DNA from: Bacilli bacterium
GTDB taxonomy: Bacteria > Bacillota_I > Bacilli_A > RFN20 > CAG-826
Reading direction: 5' to 3'
DNA length: 57,141 nucleotides
NCBI GenBank assembly: GCA_017619815.1
Contig: JAFZRR010000043.1
Location: forward strand, 1 to 57,141
Shown here piece by piece: positions 43,579 to 51,523 of this stretch. Made by a program: the position numbers and the translations under genes. Numbering within the stretch: position 1 is the stretch's first letter; every line of letters starts with the position of its first letter. The notes below the pieces were generated by a model. The model did not search any database and was not told the origin of the DNA. It saw nothing but the letters and a program-made list of their open reading frames with translations.

Positions 43579-43923
43579 ATGGCAGCTAAAAAGAAAGCTG
43601 AAGCTAAAGCAGCAAGCCGCTTCGCAAAACCAACCGAAAAAGATTTCGCAGTCATCCTTGAACCAAGAATCACAGAAAAGTCCATGGATCAAATGCAAAA
43701 TCAAAACAAGATAACCGTTAAAGTTCTTGATAGTGCGAACAAAACTGAAATCAAATTAGCAGTTGAAAGAATCTTCCAAGTTAAAGTCGAAGATGTTCGC
43801 GTCTCTAATGTGAGAGCCAAATCAACAACTAGAGGAACCCGCTACCAAGGCAAACTCTCCGGTTACAAGAAAGCAATCATTACCATCGCTGATGGTGAAG
43901 CGATTGACTTATTCAAGGACTAA
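43579..43923 (+). CDS. rplW: Ribosomal protein L23 with basic N-terminus
   Basis: 114 residues. The core (ILEPRITEKSMDQM, KLAVERIFQVKVEDVRV, the RGTRYQGKLSGYKKA loop) is normal; a ~20-residue Ala/Lys-rich start (AAKKKAEAKAASRFAKP) is additional to the usual ~95-residue length. L23 sits at the tunnel exit and docks trigger factor and SRP. A 41-nt gap with AGGAGG precedes rplB. Confidence 0.97.
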   Translation: MAAKKKAEAKAASRFAKPTEKDFAVILEPRITEKSMDQMQNQNKITVKVLDSANKTEIKLAVERIFQVKVEDVRVSNVRAKSTTRGTRYQGKLSGYKKAIITIADGEAIDLFKD

Positions 43924-43964
43924 TCACAAGTTCAATTTAGTCCAAATTATAGGAGGAAAAAGTA

Positions 43965-44798
43965 ATGTCAATTAGAACTTACAAACCTACGTCCGCAAGC
44001 CGTAGAAACATGACAAATTCGACATTCGAAGAAATCACAACAAATACTCCTGAGAAATCATTATTAGTCAGTTTAACCAAAACAGGTGGCCGTAATAACC
44101 AAGGTAAAATTACCTGCCGCCACATTGGTGGAGGTCATAAACGCAAATACCGCGTTATCGACTTCAAACGTAATAAGGACAATATCCCAGCGGTTGTGAA
44201 AACTATCGAATACGATCCAAACCGCAATGCGAATATTTGCTTAATCTGCTATGCAGATGGTGAAAAGCGTTATATCATCGCTCCAAAAGATATCAAAATC
44301 GGATACAAAGTCGTATCTGGTGAAGCCGCTGACATCATGCCAGGCAACGCCATGTGCTTAAAGAGCATTCCTGAAGGTACATTCATTCACAACATTGAAT
44401 TAGTTCCAGGTAATGGTGGTCAATTATGCCGTGCCGCTGGTGCAGCAGCTCAAGTCCTCGGTTCCGAAGGTAAATACGTTCTCGTGAGATTAGCTTCTGG
44501 TGAAGTTAGAAAAATCTTAAAAGAATGTAGAGCTACAGTTGGTGCCGTTGGCAATGAAGACTGGAACCTCATCAACGTCGGTAAAGCCGGCAAAACAAGA
44601 TGGCAAGGTACCAGACCAACAGTTCGTGGTTCAGTTATGAACCCATGCGATCACCCTCATGGTGGTGGTGAAGGTAAATGTCCAGTCGGACGTGATGCAC
44701 CACGTACACCTTGGGGCAAACGTGCTCTCGGTGTGAAGACACGTAAAGTGAAGAAAGCGTCCACCAAATTAATCGTCCGCCGTAGAAACGGTAAATAA
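43965..44798 (+). CDS. rplB: Ribosomal protein L2
   Basis: 277 residues, normal. Near the peptidyl-transferase centre. MGIRTYKPTSASR-type start (here SIRTYKPTSASRRNM), KITCRHIGGGHKRKYR and the highly conserved NPCDHPHGGGEGKCPVGRD with the functional histidine. No added tail. rpsS starts 22 nt later with AAGGAGG. Confidence 0.99.
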   Translation: MSIRTYKPTSASRRNMTNSTFEEITTNTPEKSLLVSLTKTGGRNNQGKITCRHIGGGHKRKYRVIDFKRNKDNIPAVVKTIEYDPNRNANICLICYADGEKRYIIAPKDIKIGYKVVSGEAADIMPGNAMCLKSIPEGTFIHNIELVPGNGGQLCRAAGAAAQVLGSEGKYVLVRLASGEVRKILKECRATVGAVGNEDWNLINVGKAGKTRWQGTRPTVRGSVMNPCDHPHGGGEGKCPVGRDAPRTPWGKRALGVKTRKVKKASTKLIVRRRNGK

Positions 44799-44820
44799 TG
44801 CAGAAGGAGGAAAATGAATT

Positions 44821-45114
44821 ATGGCAAGAAGTTTGAAAAAAGGCCCATTCGTGGATGAACCATTAATGAGAAAAGTTGAAGCCTTAAACGCAGCTAACAA
44901 AAAAGAGATCATCAAAACATGGTCCCGTAGAAGCACAATATTCCCACAATTTGTCGGACACACCTTTGCAGTTTATAACGGTAAAGAACACATCTCTGTG
45001 TATGTCACAGAAGATATGGTCGGACATAAACTCGGCGAATTTGCTCCAACCAGAAAATTCACCGGACATACAGGCCACACAGCTGAAGATAAAGCAGCTG
45101 CCGCCGCTAAATAG
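44821..45114 (+). CDS. rpsS: Ribosomal protein S19
   Basis: 97 residues. SLKKGPFVDEPLMRKVE, WSRRSTIFPQFVGHTFAVYNGK and LGEFAPTRKFTGHTG are diagnostic of this head protein of the small subunit, which works with S13. Its Ala/Lys-rich end (EDKAAAAAK) is mildly extended. Its stop overlaps the AGGAGG site of rplV. Confidence 0.99.
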   Translation: MARSLKKGPFVDEPLMRKVEALNAANKKEIIKTWSRRSTIFPQFVGHTFAVYNGKEHISVYVTEDMVGHKLGEFAPTRKFTGHTGHTAEDKAAAAAK

Positions 45115-45125
45115 GAGGTTTGATC

Positions 45126-45641
45126 ATGGCAGAAGAAACAAAGAAAACAACTGCTAAGAAAGCCGCTGCTCCTAAGAAAGCAGTAAAGAAGGCTGAACCA
45201 GTTGAAGAAGTTAAAGCTCCAGTTGAAGAAGCTCCTAAGAAAGCACCAGCCAAGAAGGCTGCTGCTAAAGCAGAGAAGAAAGTCGAAGCTCCAAAGAAAC
45301 CTGCTCCAACAGAAGCACGCGCTATCGCAAAGAACGTGAGACTTACTCCTCGTAAAGCCAGATTAGTTATCGACCTTGTTAGAGGTAAGAATGTTAAAGA
45401 AGCATTAGGTTTATTAGCAATGACAAACCGTGCTGCATCCGAACCAGTCAGCAAGTTAATCAAATCCGCTGCTGCTAACGCTGTTAACAACTTCGGTATG
45501 GATGAAGATAGCTTATACATCGCTCAAATCTGGGCAAATGATGGCTTAAGAATGAAAAGATACTTACCAAGAGCAAAAGGTTCTGCTTCTGGTTTAGTGA
45601 AAAGAAACTGCCACTTAACAGTGGTGGTCAAAATGAGATAG
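45126..45641 (+). CDS. rplV: Ribosomal protein L22 with long N-terminal tail
   Basis: 171 residues against about 110. The L22 core starts near residue 64 (RAIAKNVRLTPRKARLVIDL) and keeps the tunnel-lining hairpin RYLPRAKGSASGLVKRN. The first ~62 residues are Lys/Ala/Glu/Pro repeats, with APVEEAP at 31-37; the opening MAEETKKTT is shared with L5. The ATG at 45126 is preferred over the TTG at 45120, which would sit too close to the AGGAGG site. Confidence 0.97.
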   Translation: MAEETKKTTAKKAAAPKKAVKKAEPVEEVKAPVEEAPKKAPAKKAAAKAEKKVEAPKKPAPTEARAIAKNVRLTPRKARLVIDLVRGKNVKEALGLLAMTNRAASEPVSKLIKSAAANAVNNFGMDEDSLYIAQIWANDGLRMKRYLPRAKGSASGLVKRNCHLTVVVKMR

Positions 45642-45654
45642 GAGGAAAACATCA

Positions 45655-46341
45655 ATGGGTCAAAAAGTTAATCCAGTAGGTATGCGTGTTGGTGTCAATC
45701 GTGATTGGAATTCACGTTGGTACGCAAACGAAAAAGAATACCATGTGTTCCTCAACGAAGATATTAAGATTCGTCAATATCTCGAAAAGAACCTCAAAGA
45801 TGCCTTATTATCTCACGTCGAAATCGAAAGAGTCGCCAGCAAAGATGCAAAAGGCACAAACCTTGTTGTTACTATCTATGTTGCACGTCCAGGCGTGGTT
45901 ATCGGCCAAGATGGTAAGAACATCAACAAAATCAAAGAAGATTTAGCAAAATTAGTGAAGAGTGATGCCATCCGCGTTGATGTCCTCGAAGTCAAAAATC
46001 CTGACTTAGATGCCAACATCGTCGCTCAATCAATTGCAAAGCAATTAGAAGAAAGAGCATCATTCAGAACCGCTCAAAAGAAAGCCATTCAAAGAGTTCG
46101 TAAGTCCGGTGCTAAAGGTATCCGTACAGTCGTCTCTGGCCGTTTAGGCGGTGCAGATATCGCACGTAGCGAAGGTTATAAAGAAGGTGTTATTCCTCTA
46201 CATACACTTCGCAGTGATATCGACTTCGCGATTTGCCATGCTGCTACACAATATGGTCGCTTAGGCGTCAAAGTGTGGATCTGCCGTGGTGAAATTCGCC
46301 CTGAACTTCAAAAGAAATCTTCTGAAGAGAAAGGAGAATAG
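45655..46341 (+). CDS. rpsC: Ribosomal protein S3
   Basis: 228 residues. KH domain with GVVIGQDGKNINKIKEDL, and the C-terminal S3 domain with GRLGGADIARSEGYKEG and PLHTLRSDIDFA. Forms the mRNA entry tunnel with S4 and S5. The short tail (QKKSSEEKGE) holds the ribosome site of rplP, which starts 2 nt after the stop. Confidence 0.99.
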   Translation: MGQKVNPVGMRVGVNRDWNSRWYANEKEYHVFLNEDIKIRQYLEKNLKDALLSHVEIERVASKDAKGTNLVVTIYVARPGVVIGQDGKNINKIKEDLAKLVKSDAIRVDVLEVKNPDLDANIVAQSIAKQLEERASFRTAQKKAIQRVRKSGAKGIRTVVSGRLGGADIARSEGYKEGVIPLHTLRSDIDFAICHAATQYGRLGVKVWICRGEIRPELQKKSSEEKGE

Positions 46342-46343
46342 TC

Positions 46344-46757
46344 ATGTTACAACCAAATCGTGTGAAATATCGTCGTCCTCATATTATTAAATATGAAGGC
46401 AAAGCAACATCTGGTAACACTGTTGCATTTGGTGAATTCGGACTAGAAGCACTTGAAGGTGCTTGGATCACAGCCCGTCAAATTGAAGCGGCTCGTGTCG
46501 TCATTTCCCGTTATACCAAAAGAGGTGGCAAGATCTTTATTAGAATCTTCCCGCACTTAGCTAAAACCAAAAAGGCCGCCGGCACCCGTATGGGTTCTGG
46601 TAAAGGTTCCCCAGAAGATTGGGTGGCAGTAGTCAGACAAGGCTGCATCATGTTTGAAATGAGCGGCATTGCTGAAGATCAAGCTCGTGAAGCTCTCCGC
46701 TTAGCGGCTTACAAACTCCCAATCAAATGTAAAGTTGTCAAGAAAGGAGAAGAGTAA
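46344..46757 (+). CDS. rplP: Ribosomal protein L16
   Basis: 137 residues, normal length. LQPNRVKYRRPH start, ARVVISRYTKRGGKIFIRIFPH and GSGKGSPEDWVAVV are diagnostic. Contacts tRNA at the A site. rpmC starts 3 nt later. Confidence 0.99.
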   Translation: MLQPNRVKYRRPHIIKYEGKATSGNTVAFGEFGLEALEGAWITARQIEAARVVISRYTKRGGKIFIRIFPHLAKTKKAAGTRMGSGKGSPEDWVAVVRQGCIMFEMSGIAEDQAREALRLAAYKLPIKCKVVKKGEE

Positions 46758-46760
46758 TCC

Positions 46761-46958
46761 ATGAAAATTAATGAAGTCCGTGAATTAACCACCGCAGAAT
46801 TAAAAGAAAAACTCTATTCCTTAAAGGAACAACTCTTCGAACTCCGCAGAAAGAAAGCTGTCGGTGCTCTCGAAAAACCAGAAGATGTCATCGGAGTTAG
46901 AAAAGACATCGCGCGTGTTAACTTAGTATTAAGAGAACGCGAACTCGCAAGTAAATAG
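46761..46958 (+). CDS. rpmC: Ribosomal protein L29
   Basis: 65 residues, two helices: MKINEVRELTTAELKEKLY and LRRKKAVGALEKPEDVI, then the arginine-rich end. Near the tunnel exit next to L23. Its stop codon overlaps the AGGAGG of rpsQ. Confidence 0.98.
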   Translation: MKINEVRELTTAELKEKLYSLKEQLFELRRKKAVGALEKPEDVIGVRKDIARVNLVLRERELASK

Positions 46959-46972
46959 GAGGATTGACGCAT

Positions 46973-47428
46973 ATGGAAAGAAAAGTTCAAGCCCGTCGTA
47001 CCATCCAAGGTGTTGTCGTCAGCAATAAGAACGATAAAACAATCGTCGTCCTTGTCGAAACACACAAAAGACACGCCAAATACGGCAAACGTGTCAAATA
47101 TGGTAAAAAATACTATGCTCATGATGAAAACAATGAAGCAAAGAATGGCGATACAGTTACCATTATGGAAACAAGACGCTTAAGTGCTACAAAGAGATTC
47201 AGATTAGTGAGCATCGATAAGAAAGCCGTCATGTCTGTTAAAGAAGCTGAAGCTGAATTAAAAGAAGAAATTCTTGAAGCTGAAATCAAAACAGAAAAAG
47301 TTGAAGAACCTAAAGTAGAAGAAGTCAAAGCTGAAGAAGCTCCTGTCGAAGAAGCCCCAGCCAAGAAACCTGCTGCTAGAAAGGTTAGTAAAAAAGCAAA
47401 AGAAGAATCCAAGGAGGAAAGTAAGTAA
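46973..47428 (+). CDS. rpsQ: Ribosomal protein S17 with long C-terminal tail
   Basis: 151 residues against about 85. Core: RRTIQGVVVSNKNDKTIVVL, KRHAKYGKRVKYGKKYYAHDE, GDTVTIMETRRLSATKRFRL. From about residue 86 a charged Glu/Lys/Ala tail runs to the end, with APVEEAP at 123-129 and a KKAKEESKEESK finish. The ATG at 46973 is preferred over TTG at 46964, given AGGAGG 10 nt before it. Its stop shares a base with the rplN ATG. Confidence 0.97.
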   Translation: MERKVQARRTIQGVVVSNKNDKTIVVLVETHKRHAKYGKRVKYGKKYYAHDENNEAKNGDTVTIMETRRLSATKRFRLVSIDKKAVMSVKEAEAELKEEILEAEIKTEKVEEPKVEEVKAEEAPVEEAPAKKPAARKVSKKAKEESKEESK

Positions 47429-47805
47429 TGATCCAGAAAGAAACAAACCTTGTTGTCGCTGATAACAGTGGTGCACGTTCTGTTCGTGCTTTCACCCTCT
47501 ATGGTGGTTCAACCCGTAAATCATCTTCCATCGGTGACATTATCAAATGTGCCGTTAAGGATGCTATCCCAAATGGTAAGGTGAAAAAAGGTGACGTCGT
47601 TAGATGTGTTATCGTTAGAACCAAAAAGGCTATCAATAGACCAGATGGTTCCACAATCGCATTCGATGACAATGCCGTGGTCATTATCAATGATGATAAC
47701 GCACCAGTCGGCACACGTGTCTTTGGCCCTGTCGCTAGAGAATTACGTGATTGTGGTGAAGAAGGATTCATGAAAATTGTCTCCCTCGCACCAGAAGTGT
47801 TATAA
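47428..47805 (+). CDS. rplN: Ribosomal protein L14
   Basis: 125 residues. MIQKETNLVVADNSGARSV-type start, GDIIKCAVKDAIPNGKVKKG, the RPDGSTIAFDDNAVVIIN signature and RVFGPVARELR. Bridges the subunits and contacts L19. Overlaps rpsQ by 1 base (TAATG). Confidence 0.99.
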   Translation: MIQKETNLVVADNSGARSVRAFTLYGGSTRKSSSIGDIIKCAVKDAIPNGKVKKGDVVRCVIVRTKKAINRPDGSTIAFDDNAVVIINDDNAPVGTRVFGPVARELRDCGEEGFMKIVSLAPEVL

Positions 47806-47821
47806 GGAGGAATAAAAGACT

Positions 47822-48127
47822 ATGAATTTAGTTAAAGGTGATACAGTCATCGTTATCGCAGGTCGCGATAAAGGCAAAACTGGCGTAATCCAAAAAGTTA
47901 TTCCTGAAAGTAACAGAGTTGTCGTTGAAAACGTCAACTTACGCAAAAAACACAAAAAACCAACCCAAGCCAACCCAGAAGGCGGCATTGTTGAAATCTA
48001 TGCTCCAATCGATGCTTCTAACGTTATGTTAGTCGATCCAAAGACCAAGAAACCAACAAGAATCGGCCACAAAGTTGTCAAAGGTAAGAAAGTCCGCTAC
48101 GCAAAGAAGAGCGGCACAGTGCTATAA
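47822..48127 (+). CDS. rplX: Ribosomal protein L24
   Basis: 101 residues. KOW motif at the start (KGDTVIVIAGRDKGKTGVI), NLRKKHKKPTQANPEGG and a basic end. Early 23S rRNA binder. AGGAGG before the ATG. Confidence 0.98.
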   Translation: MNLVKGDTVIVIAGRDKGKTGVIQKVIPESNRVVVENVNLRKKHKKPTQANPEGGIVEIYAPIDASNVMLVDPKTKKPTRIGHKVVKGKKVRYAKKSGTVL

Positions 48128-48140
48128 GGAGGAAATAACC

Positions 48141-48842
48141 ATGGCAGAAGAAACAAAGAAAACTACTGTGAAGAAAACCTCCACAGCCAAAGCTGCTCCA
48201 AAGAAAGAAGCGGCTCCAAAAGCAGAAGCTCCAAAGGCTGAAGCCCCAAAAGCGGAAAAGAAAGTTGCTAAGAAAGGCAACGGTAACAAAGTTTCCGCTA
48301 TCCAACCTCGTTTAAAAGTTAAATACGAAAACGAAGTGAGAAAAGCATTATTAGAAAAATATAATTATTCTTCTACAATGCAAATCCCAGGCTTATCTAA
48401 GATCGTCGTCAACATCGGTTGTGGTGATGCCACACAAGATGGCAAACGCTTAGAAGAAGCTGTTGCTGAATTAGCACAAATCACCGGTCAAAAACCAGTT
48501 ATTACAAAAGCGAAGAAATCCATCGCTTCCTTCAAATTAAGAGAAGGTCAAGAAATTGGTTGTAAAGTTGATTTACGCGGCGTGCGTATGTGGGACTTCT
48601 TTGATAAGTTAGTCTCAATCGCGCTCCCACGTGTTCGTGACTTCCGTGGTGTCAACCGTAACGCCTTCGATGGTCGTGGTAACTACACCTTAGGTATCAA
48701 GGAACAATTAATCTTCCCTGAAATCGAATACGATAAAGTGCAAAAAGTTCGTGGTATGGATATCGTTATCGTTACCACCGCAAGAACAGATGAAGAAGCA
48801 TATACCTTATTAGATTTATTAGGTATGCCATTCAATAGATAG
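48141..48842 (+). CDS. rplE: Ribosomal protein L5 with N-terminal tail
   Basis: 233 residues against about 179. Core begins near residue 55 (QPRLKVKYENEVRKALL) with IPGLSKIVVNIGCGDATQD, KLREGQEIGCKVDLRG and RVRDFRGVNRNAFDGRGNYTLG (read in two parts). The tail is MAEETKKTT followed by Lys/Ala/Glu/Pro repeats (APKAEAPKAEAPKAEKK). The opening nine residues are those of L22, with a 24-nt identical DNA stretch. The ATG at 48141 has AAGGAGG; upstream in-frame starts lie in rplX. Confidence 0.97.
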   Translation: MAEETKKTTVKKTSTAKAAPKKEAAPKAEAPKAEAPKAEKKVAKKGNGNKVSAIQPRLKVKYENEVRKALLEKYNYSSTMQIPGLSKIVVNIGCGDATQDGKRLEEAVAELAQITGQKPVITKAKKSIASFKLREGQEIGCKVDLRGVRMWDFFDKLVSIALPRVRDFRGVNRNAFDGRGNYTLGIKEQLIFPEIEYDKVQKVRGMDIVIVTTARTDEEAYTLLDLLGMPFNR

Positions 48843-48856
48843 GAAAGGAGTACACA

Positions 48857-49042
48857 ATGGCTAAGACTAGTTTAAAGGTCCGTCAATCAAGACCTCAAAA
48901 ATACAAAGTTAGAGAATACACAAGATGTGAACGTTGTGGACGTCCTCACTCTGTCTATTCAAAATTCCATTTATGCCGTATCTGCATTAGAGAATTAGCC
49001 TATAAAGGTGAAATTCCAGGCATGAAAAAATCATCTTGGTAA
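48857..49042 (+). CDS. rpsN: Ribosomal protein S14, zinc type
   Basis: 61 residues, the short zinc-binding form with two cysteine pairs, CERCGRPHS and CRICIRELAYKGEIPG. No second zinc-free copy in the window. AAAGGAG ribosome site. Confidence 0.98.
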   Translation: MAKTSLKVRQSRPQKYKVREYTRCERCGRPHSVYSKFHLCRICIRELAYKGEIPGMKKSSW

Positions 49043-49060
49043 TAGGAGGAAATAGTAATT

Positions 49061-49453
49061 ATGATGTCAGATCCAATTGCGGATATGCTTACCAGAATTC
49101 GTAACGCAAACGCATTAAAACATGAATCAGTCAAAGTCCCCGCTAGCAAGATGAAAATCGAAATCGCGAAGATTTTGAAAGAAGAAGGCTTCATCGTTGA
49201 CTATAAAGTCAAAGGCGAAGTCAAAAAAGAAATGACCATTACCTTAAAATACGCAGCTGATGGTACAAGAGTTATCTCCGGTTTAAAGAAGATCTCTAAA
49301 CCAGGCTTACGTGTTAACGTTGGTTGCGAAAAACTTCCAAAGGTCTTAAAAGGCTTAGGTATCGCAGTCATCTCTACATCCCAAGGTGTCATGACTGACG
49401 CAAAAGCCAGAACCTTAGGAATCGGTGGCGAAGTTATCGCCTACATCTGGTAA
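49061..49453 (+). CDS. rpsH: Ribosomal protein S8
   Basis: 130 residues. SDPIADMLTRIRNAN start and the C-terminal signature STSQGVMTDAKARTLGIGGEVIAYIW (ending in GGEVIAYIW) are diagnostic. Binds the central 16S domain and in E. coli represses the spc operon. Two adjacent ATGs; either could be used. TAGGAGG 5' of the start. Confidence 0.98.
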   Translation: MMSDPIADMLTRIRNANALKHESVKVPASKMKIEIAKILKEEGFIVDYKVKGEVKKEMTITLKYAADGTRVISGLKKISKPGLRVNVGCEKLPKVLKGLGIAVISTSQGVMTDAKARTLGIGGEVIAYIW

Positions 49454-49467
49454 TAGGAGGAAAGTTT

Positions 49468-50010
49468 ATGTCAAGAATTGGTAATAAACACATTGAACTC
49501 CCAGCCGGTGTTACAGTCGTTGAAGAAAACGGCTTTGCCAAAGTCAGCGGCCCAAAAGGCACATTACTCGTTTCCTTAAATACCGGAATCGATATGAAAG
49601 TTGAAGGCAATATCGTCTCCTTCACAAGACAAAATGAACAAAAACAAACCAAACAAAACCATGGTACAGTCCGCGCTAACGTTCATAACGCAGTCGTCGG
49701 TGTCTCCCAAGGTTATAAAAAATCCCTAGAAATGCGTGGTATTGGTTACAAAGCCCAATTACAAGGTAATAACTTAGTCTTATGGGCCGGATATAGCCAC
49801 ACCATCACCATCGTTCCAAACGAAGGTGTCAAAATCACAATTGTCGATCCAACCAACATTGATGTTGAAGGTATCGATAAACAAGCTGTTGGTCAAACCG
49901 CTGCTCGTATTAGAGAAGTCCGTAGACCAGAGCCATATCTAGGTAAAGGTATCCGTTACAAAGGCGAGTACGTTGCGACAAAAGAAGGCAAACGTGCTGC
50001 TGGTAAATAA
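49468..50010 (+). CDS. rplF: Ribosomal protein L6
   Basis: 180 residues, normal. SRIGNKHIELPAGVTV, VSGPKGTL-type loop, EMRGIGYKAQLQGNNLVL and the RRPEPYLGKGIRYKGEYV end. Sits by the factor-binding site. AGGAGG before the ATG. Confidence 0.99.
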   Translation: MSRIGNKHIELPAGVTVVEENGFAKVSGPKGTLLVSLNTGIDMKVEGNIVSFTRQNEQKQTKQNHGTVRANVHNAVVGVSQGYKKSLEMRGIGYKAQLQGNNLVLWAGYSHTITIVPNEGVKITIVDPTNIDVEGIDKQAVGQTAARIREVRRPEPYLGKGIRYKGEYVATKEGKRAAGK

Positions 50011-50035
50011 TTAGAAAGGTAGGAATTAGTTGTTT

Positions 50036-50392
50036 ATGGTAACAAAGAAAGATAAAAATGTTTCCCGTGTTCGTAGACATGCTCGTGTGAGAGCCAAATT
50101 AAGTGGTTCCGCAGAAGCACCAAGACTTTGCGTCTACCGTTCTAATAAGAATATCGAAGCTCAATTAATCGACGACGTTAAAGGTGTTACATTAGTTTCT
50201 AGCTCCTCTATGGCGCTTAAACTTGAAAATGGTAGCAACATTGAAGCCGCTGCTAAAGTGGGCAAAGATATCGCGGAAAAAGCATTAGCGAAAAAGATTA
50301 AGAAAGTCGTCTTCGACCGTAGTGGTTATATCTACCATGGCCGTGTGAAGGCTTTAGCAGAAGCCGCTCGTGAAGCTGGCTTAGACTTCTAA
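50036..50392 (+). CDS. rplR: Ribosomal protein L18
   Basis: 118 residues from the ATG at 50036; a TTG two codons earlier is closer to the AAAGGTAGGA site but less likely. RVRRHARVRAKLSGSAEAPRL, CVYRSNKNIEAQLIDD and the closing FDRSGYIYHGRVKALAEAAREAGLDF (ending AAREAGLDF) are diagnostic. Binds 5S rRNA. Its stop overlaps the AAGGAGG of rpsE. Confidence 0.97.
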   Translation: MVTKKDKNVSRVRRHARVRAKLSGSAEAPRLCVYRSNKNIEAQLIDDVKGVTLVSSSSMALKLENGSNIEAAAKVGKDIAEKALAKKIKKVVFDRSGYIYHGRVKALAEAAREAGLDF

Positions 50393-50405
50393 GGAGGAAT
50401 CAATA

Positions 50406-51032
50406 GTGGAAGAAGAAAAGAAAGTTGCTGAACAAGTCTCAGCAGAAGCTGCTCCAGTTGAAGAAGCTCCAAAAGAAGGTCGTGAAAATCGTCGTCCAAG
50501 AGGTGACCGCAACGACAGACGTCCAAGAGATGCCAAACGTGGCGATCGTCGCGATAGAAGAGACGAACCAAAAGAATTTGAAGAACGTGTTGTCTTCATT
50601 AACCGTGTTAGCAAAACCGTTAAAGGTGGCCGTAGAATGAAATTCTCCGCCCTCGTCGTTGTCGGCGATGGCAAAGGCCGTTATGGATTCGGTGTCGGTA
50701 AAGCCGCTGAAGTCCCAGATGCAATTAAAAAAGCATCCGAATCTGCGAAAAAGAACTTATTTAACATCCACTTAGTGAAAGGTGGAACCATCTCTCACGA
50801 AGTCGTTGGTAAATACGGTGCTTGTAATGTTTATCTAAAACCTGCCCCAGAAGGTACTGGTATTATCGCCGGTGGCCCAGTTCGTGCGGTCTTAGAATTA
50901 GCAGGTGTTCGTAACGTTTGCTCTAAAGTTTATGGTTCCAGAGCTCCAATTAACATCATTAGAGCTACAAACCAAGGCTTGAACAACCTCAAGAGCTACA
51001 AAGAGACAAGATCTCTTCGTGGCAAAGAATAA
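50406..51032 (+). CDS. rpsE: Ribosomal protein S5 with charged N-terminal tail
   Basis: 208 residues against about 165. GTG start, 8 nt after AAGGAGG. The core starts near residue 58 (FEERVVFINRVSKTVKGGRRM) and keeps the KGRYGFGVGKAAEVPDAI signature. The first ~57 residues are unusual: an acidic start with APVEEAP at 16-22, then an Arg/Asp repeat region (25-53, such as RRPRGDRNDRRPRD), resembling RGD/RD-type RNA-binding tails. The next gene is rplO, not rpmD. Confidence 0.97.
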   Translation: MEEEKKVAEQVSAEAAPVEEAPKEGRENRRPRGDRNDRRPRDAKRGDRRDRRDEPKEFEERVVFINRVSKTVKGGRRMKFSALVVVGDGKGRYGFGVGKAAEVPDAIKKASESAKKNLFNIHLVKGGTISHEVVGKYGACNVYLKPAPEGTGIIAGGPVRAVLELAGVRNVCSKVYGSRAPINIIRATNQGLNNLKSYKETRSLRGKE

Positions 51033-51080
51033 TAAAAATATCTCAATTAGATATAAAATAATTGAATAGGAGGTGCACAT

Positions 51081-51521
51081 ATGAAATTACATGAACTTCA
51101 AGTAGCCGAAGGCGCTCGTAAGGAACATTACCGTAAAGGTCGTGGTCTTGGTTCCGGTAACGGCAAAACAGCCGGTAAAGGACATAAAGGTCAAAACGCT
51201 CGTAGCGGTGGTGGCGTCGCATTAGGTTTCGAAGGTGGTCAATTACCACTCTTCAGAAGATTACCAAAACGTGGCTTCAAAAATGTAAATCATGTCAATT
51301 ATGCCACCATTAACGTCGGCGATCTCAACAGATTCGAAGACGGTACAGTGGTTTCCTCAGCATTACTAAAAGAAAATGGATTATTATCCAAGGAATATGA
51401 TGGCTTAAAGGTTTTAGGTGGAGGTAAACTCGAAAAGAAATTAACCGTCCAAGCCAAAGCCTTCAGCAAATCCGCTGAAAAAGCCATTAGTGATGCCGGT
51501 GGCAAAATTGAGGTGATCTAA
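51081..51521 (+). CDS. rplO: Ribosomal protein L15
   Basis: 146 residues. RKEHYRKGRGLGSGNGKTAGKG, HKGQNARSGGGVALGFEGGQ and LPLFRRLPKRGF are diagnostic. The 48-nt gap before it, where rpmD usually is, holds only an AT-rich stretch and a GGAGG site. secY begins 2 nt after its stop. Confidence 0.99.
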   Translation: MKLHELQVAEGARKEHYRKGRGLGSGNGKTAGKGHKGQNARSGGGVALGFEGGQLPLFRRLPKRGFKNVNHVNYATINVGDLNRFEDGTVVSSALLKENGLLSKEYDGLKVLGGGKLEKKLTVQAKAFSKSAEKAISDAGGKIEVI

Positions 51522-51523
51522 TT

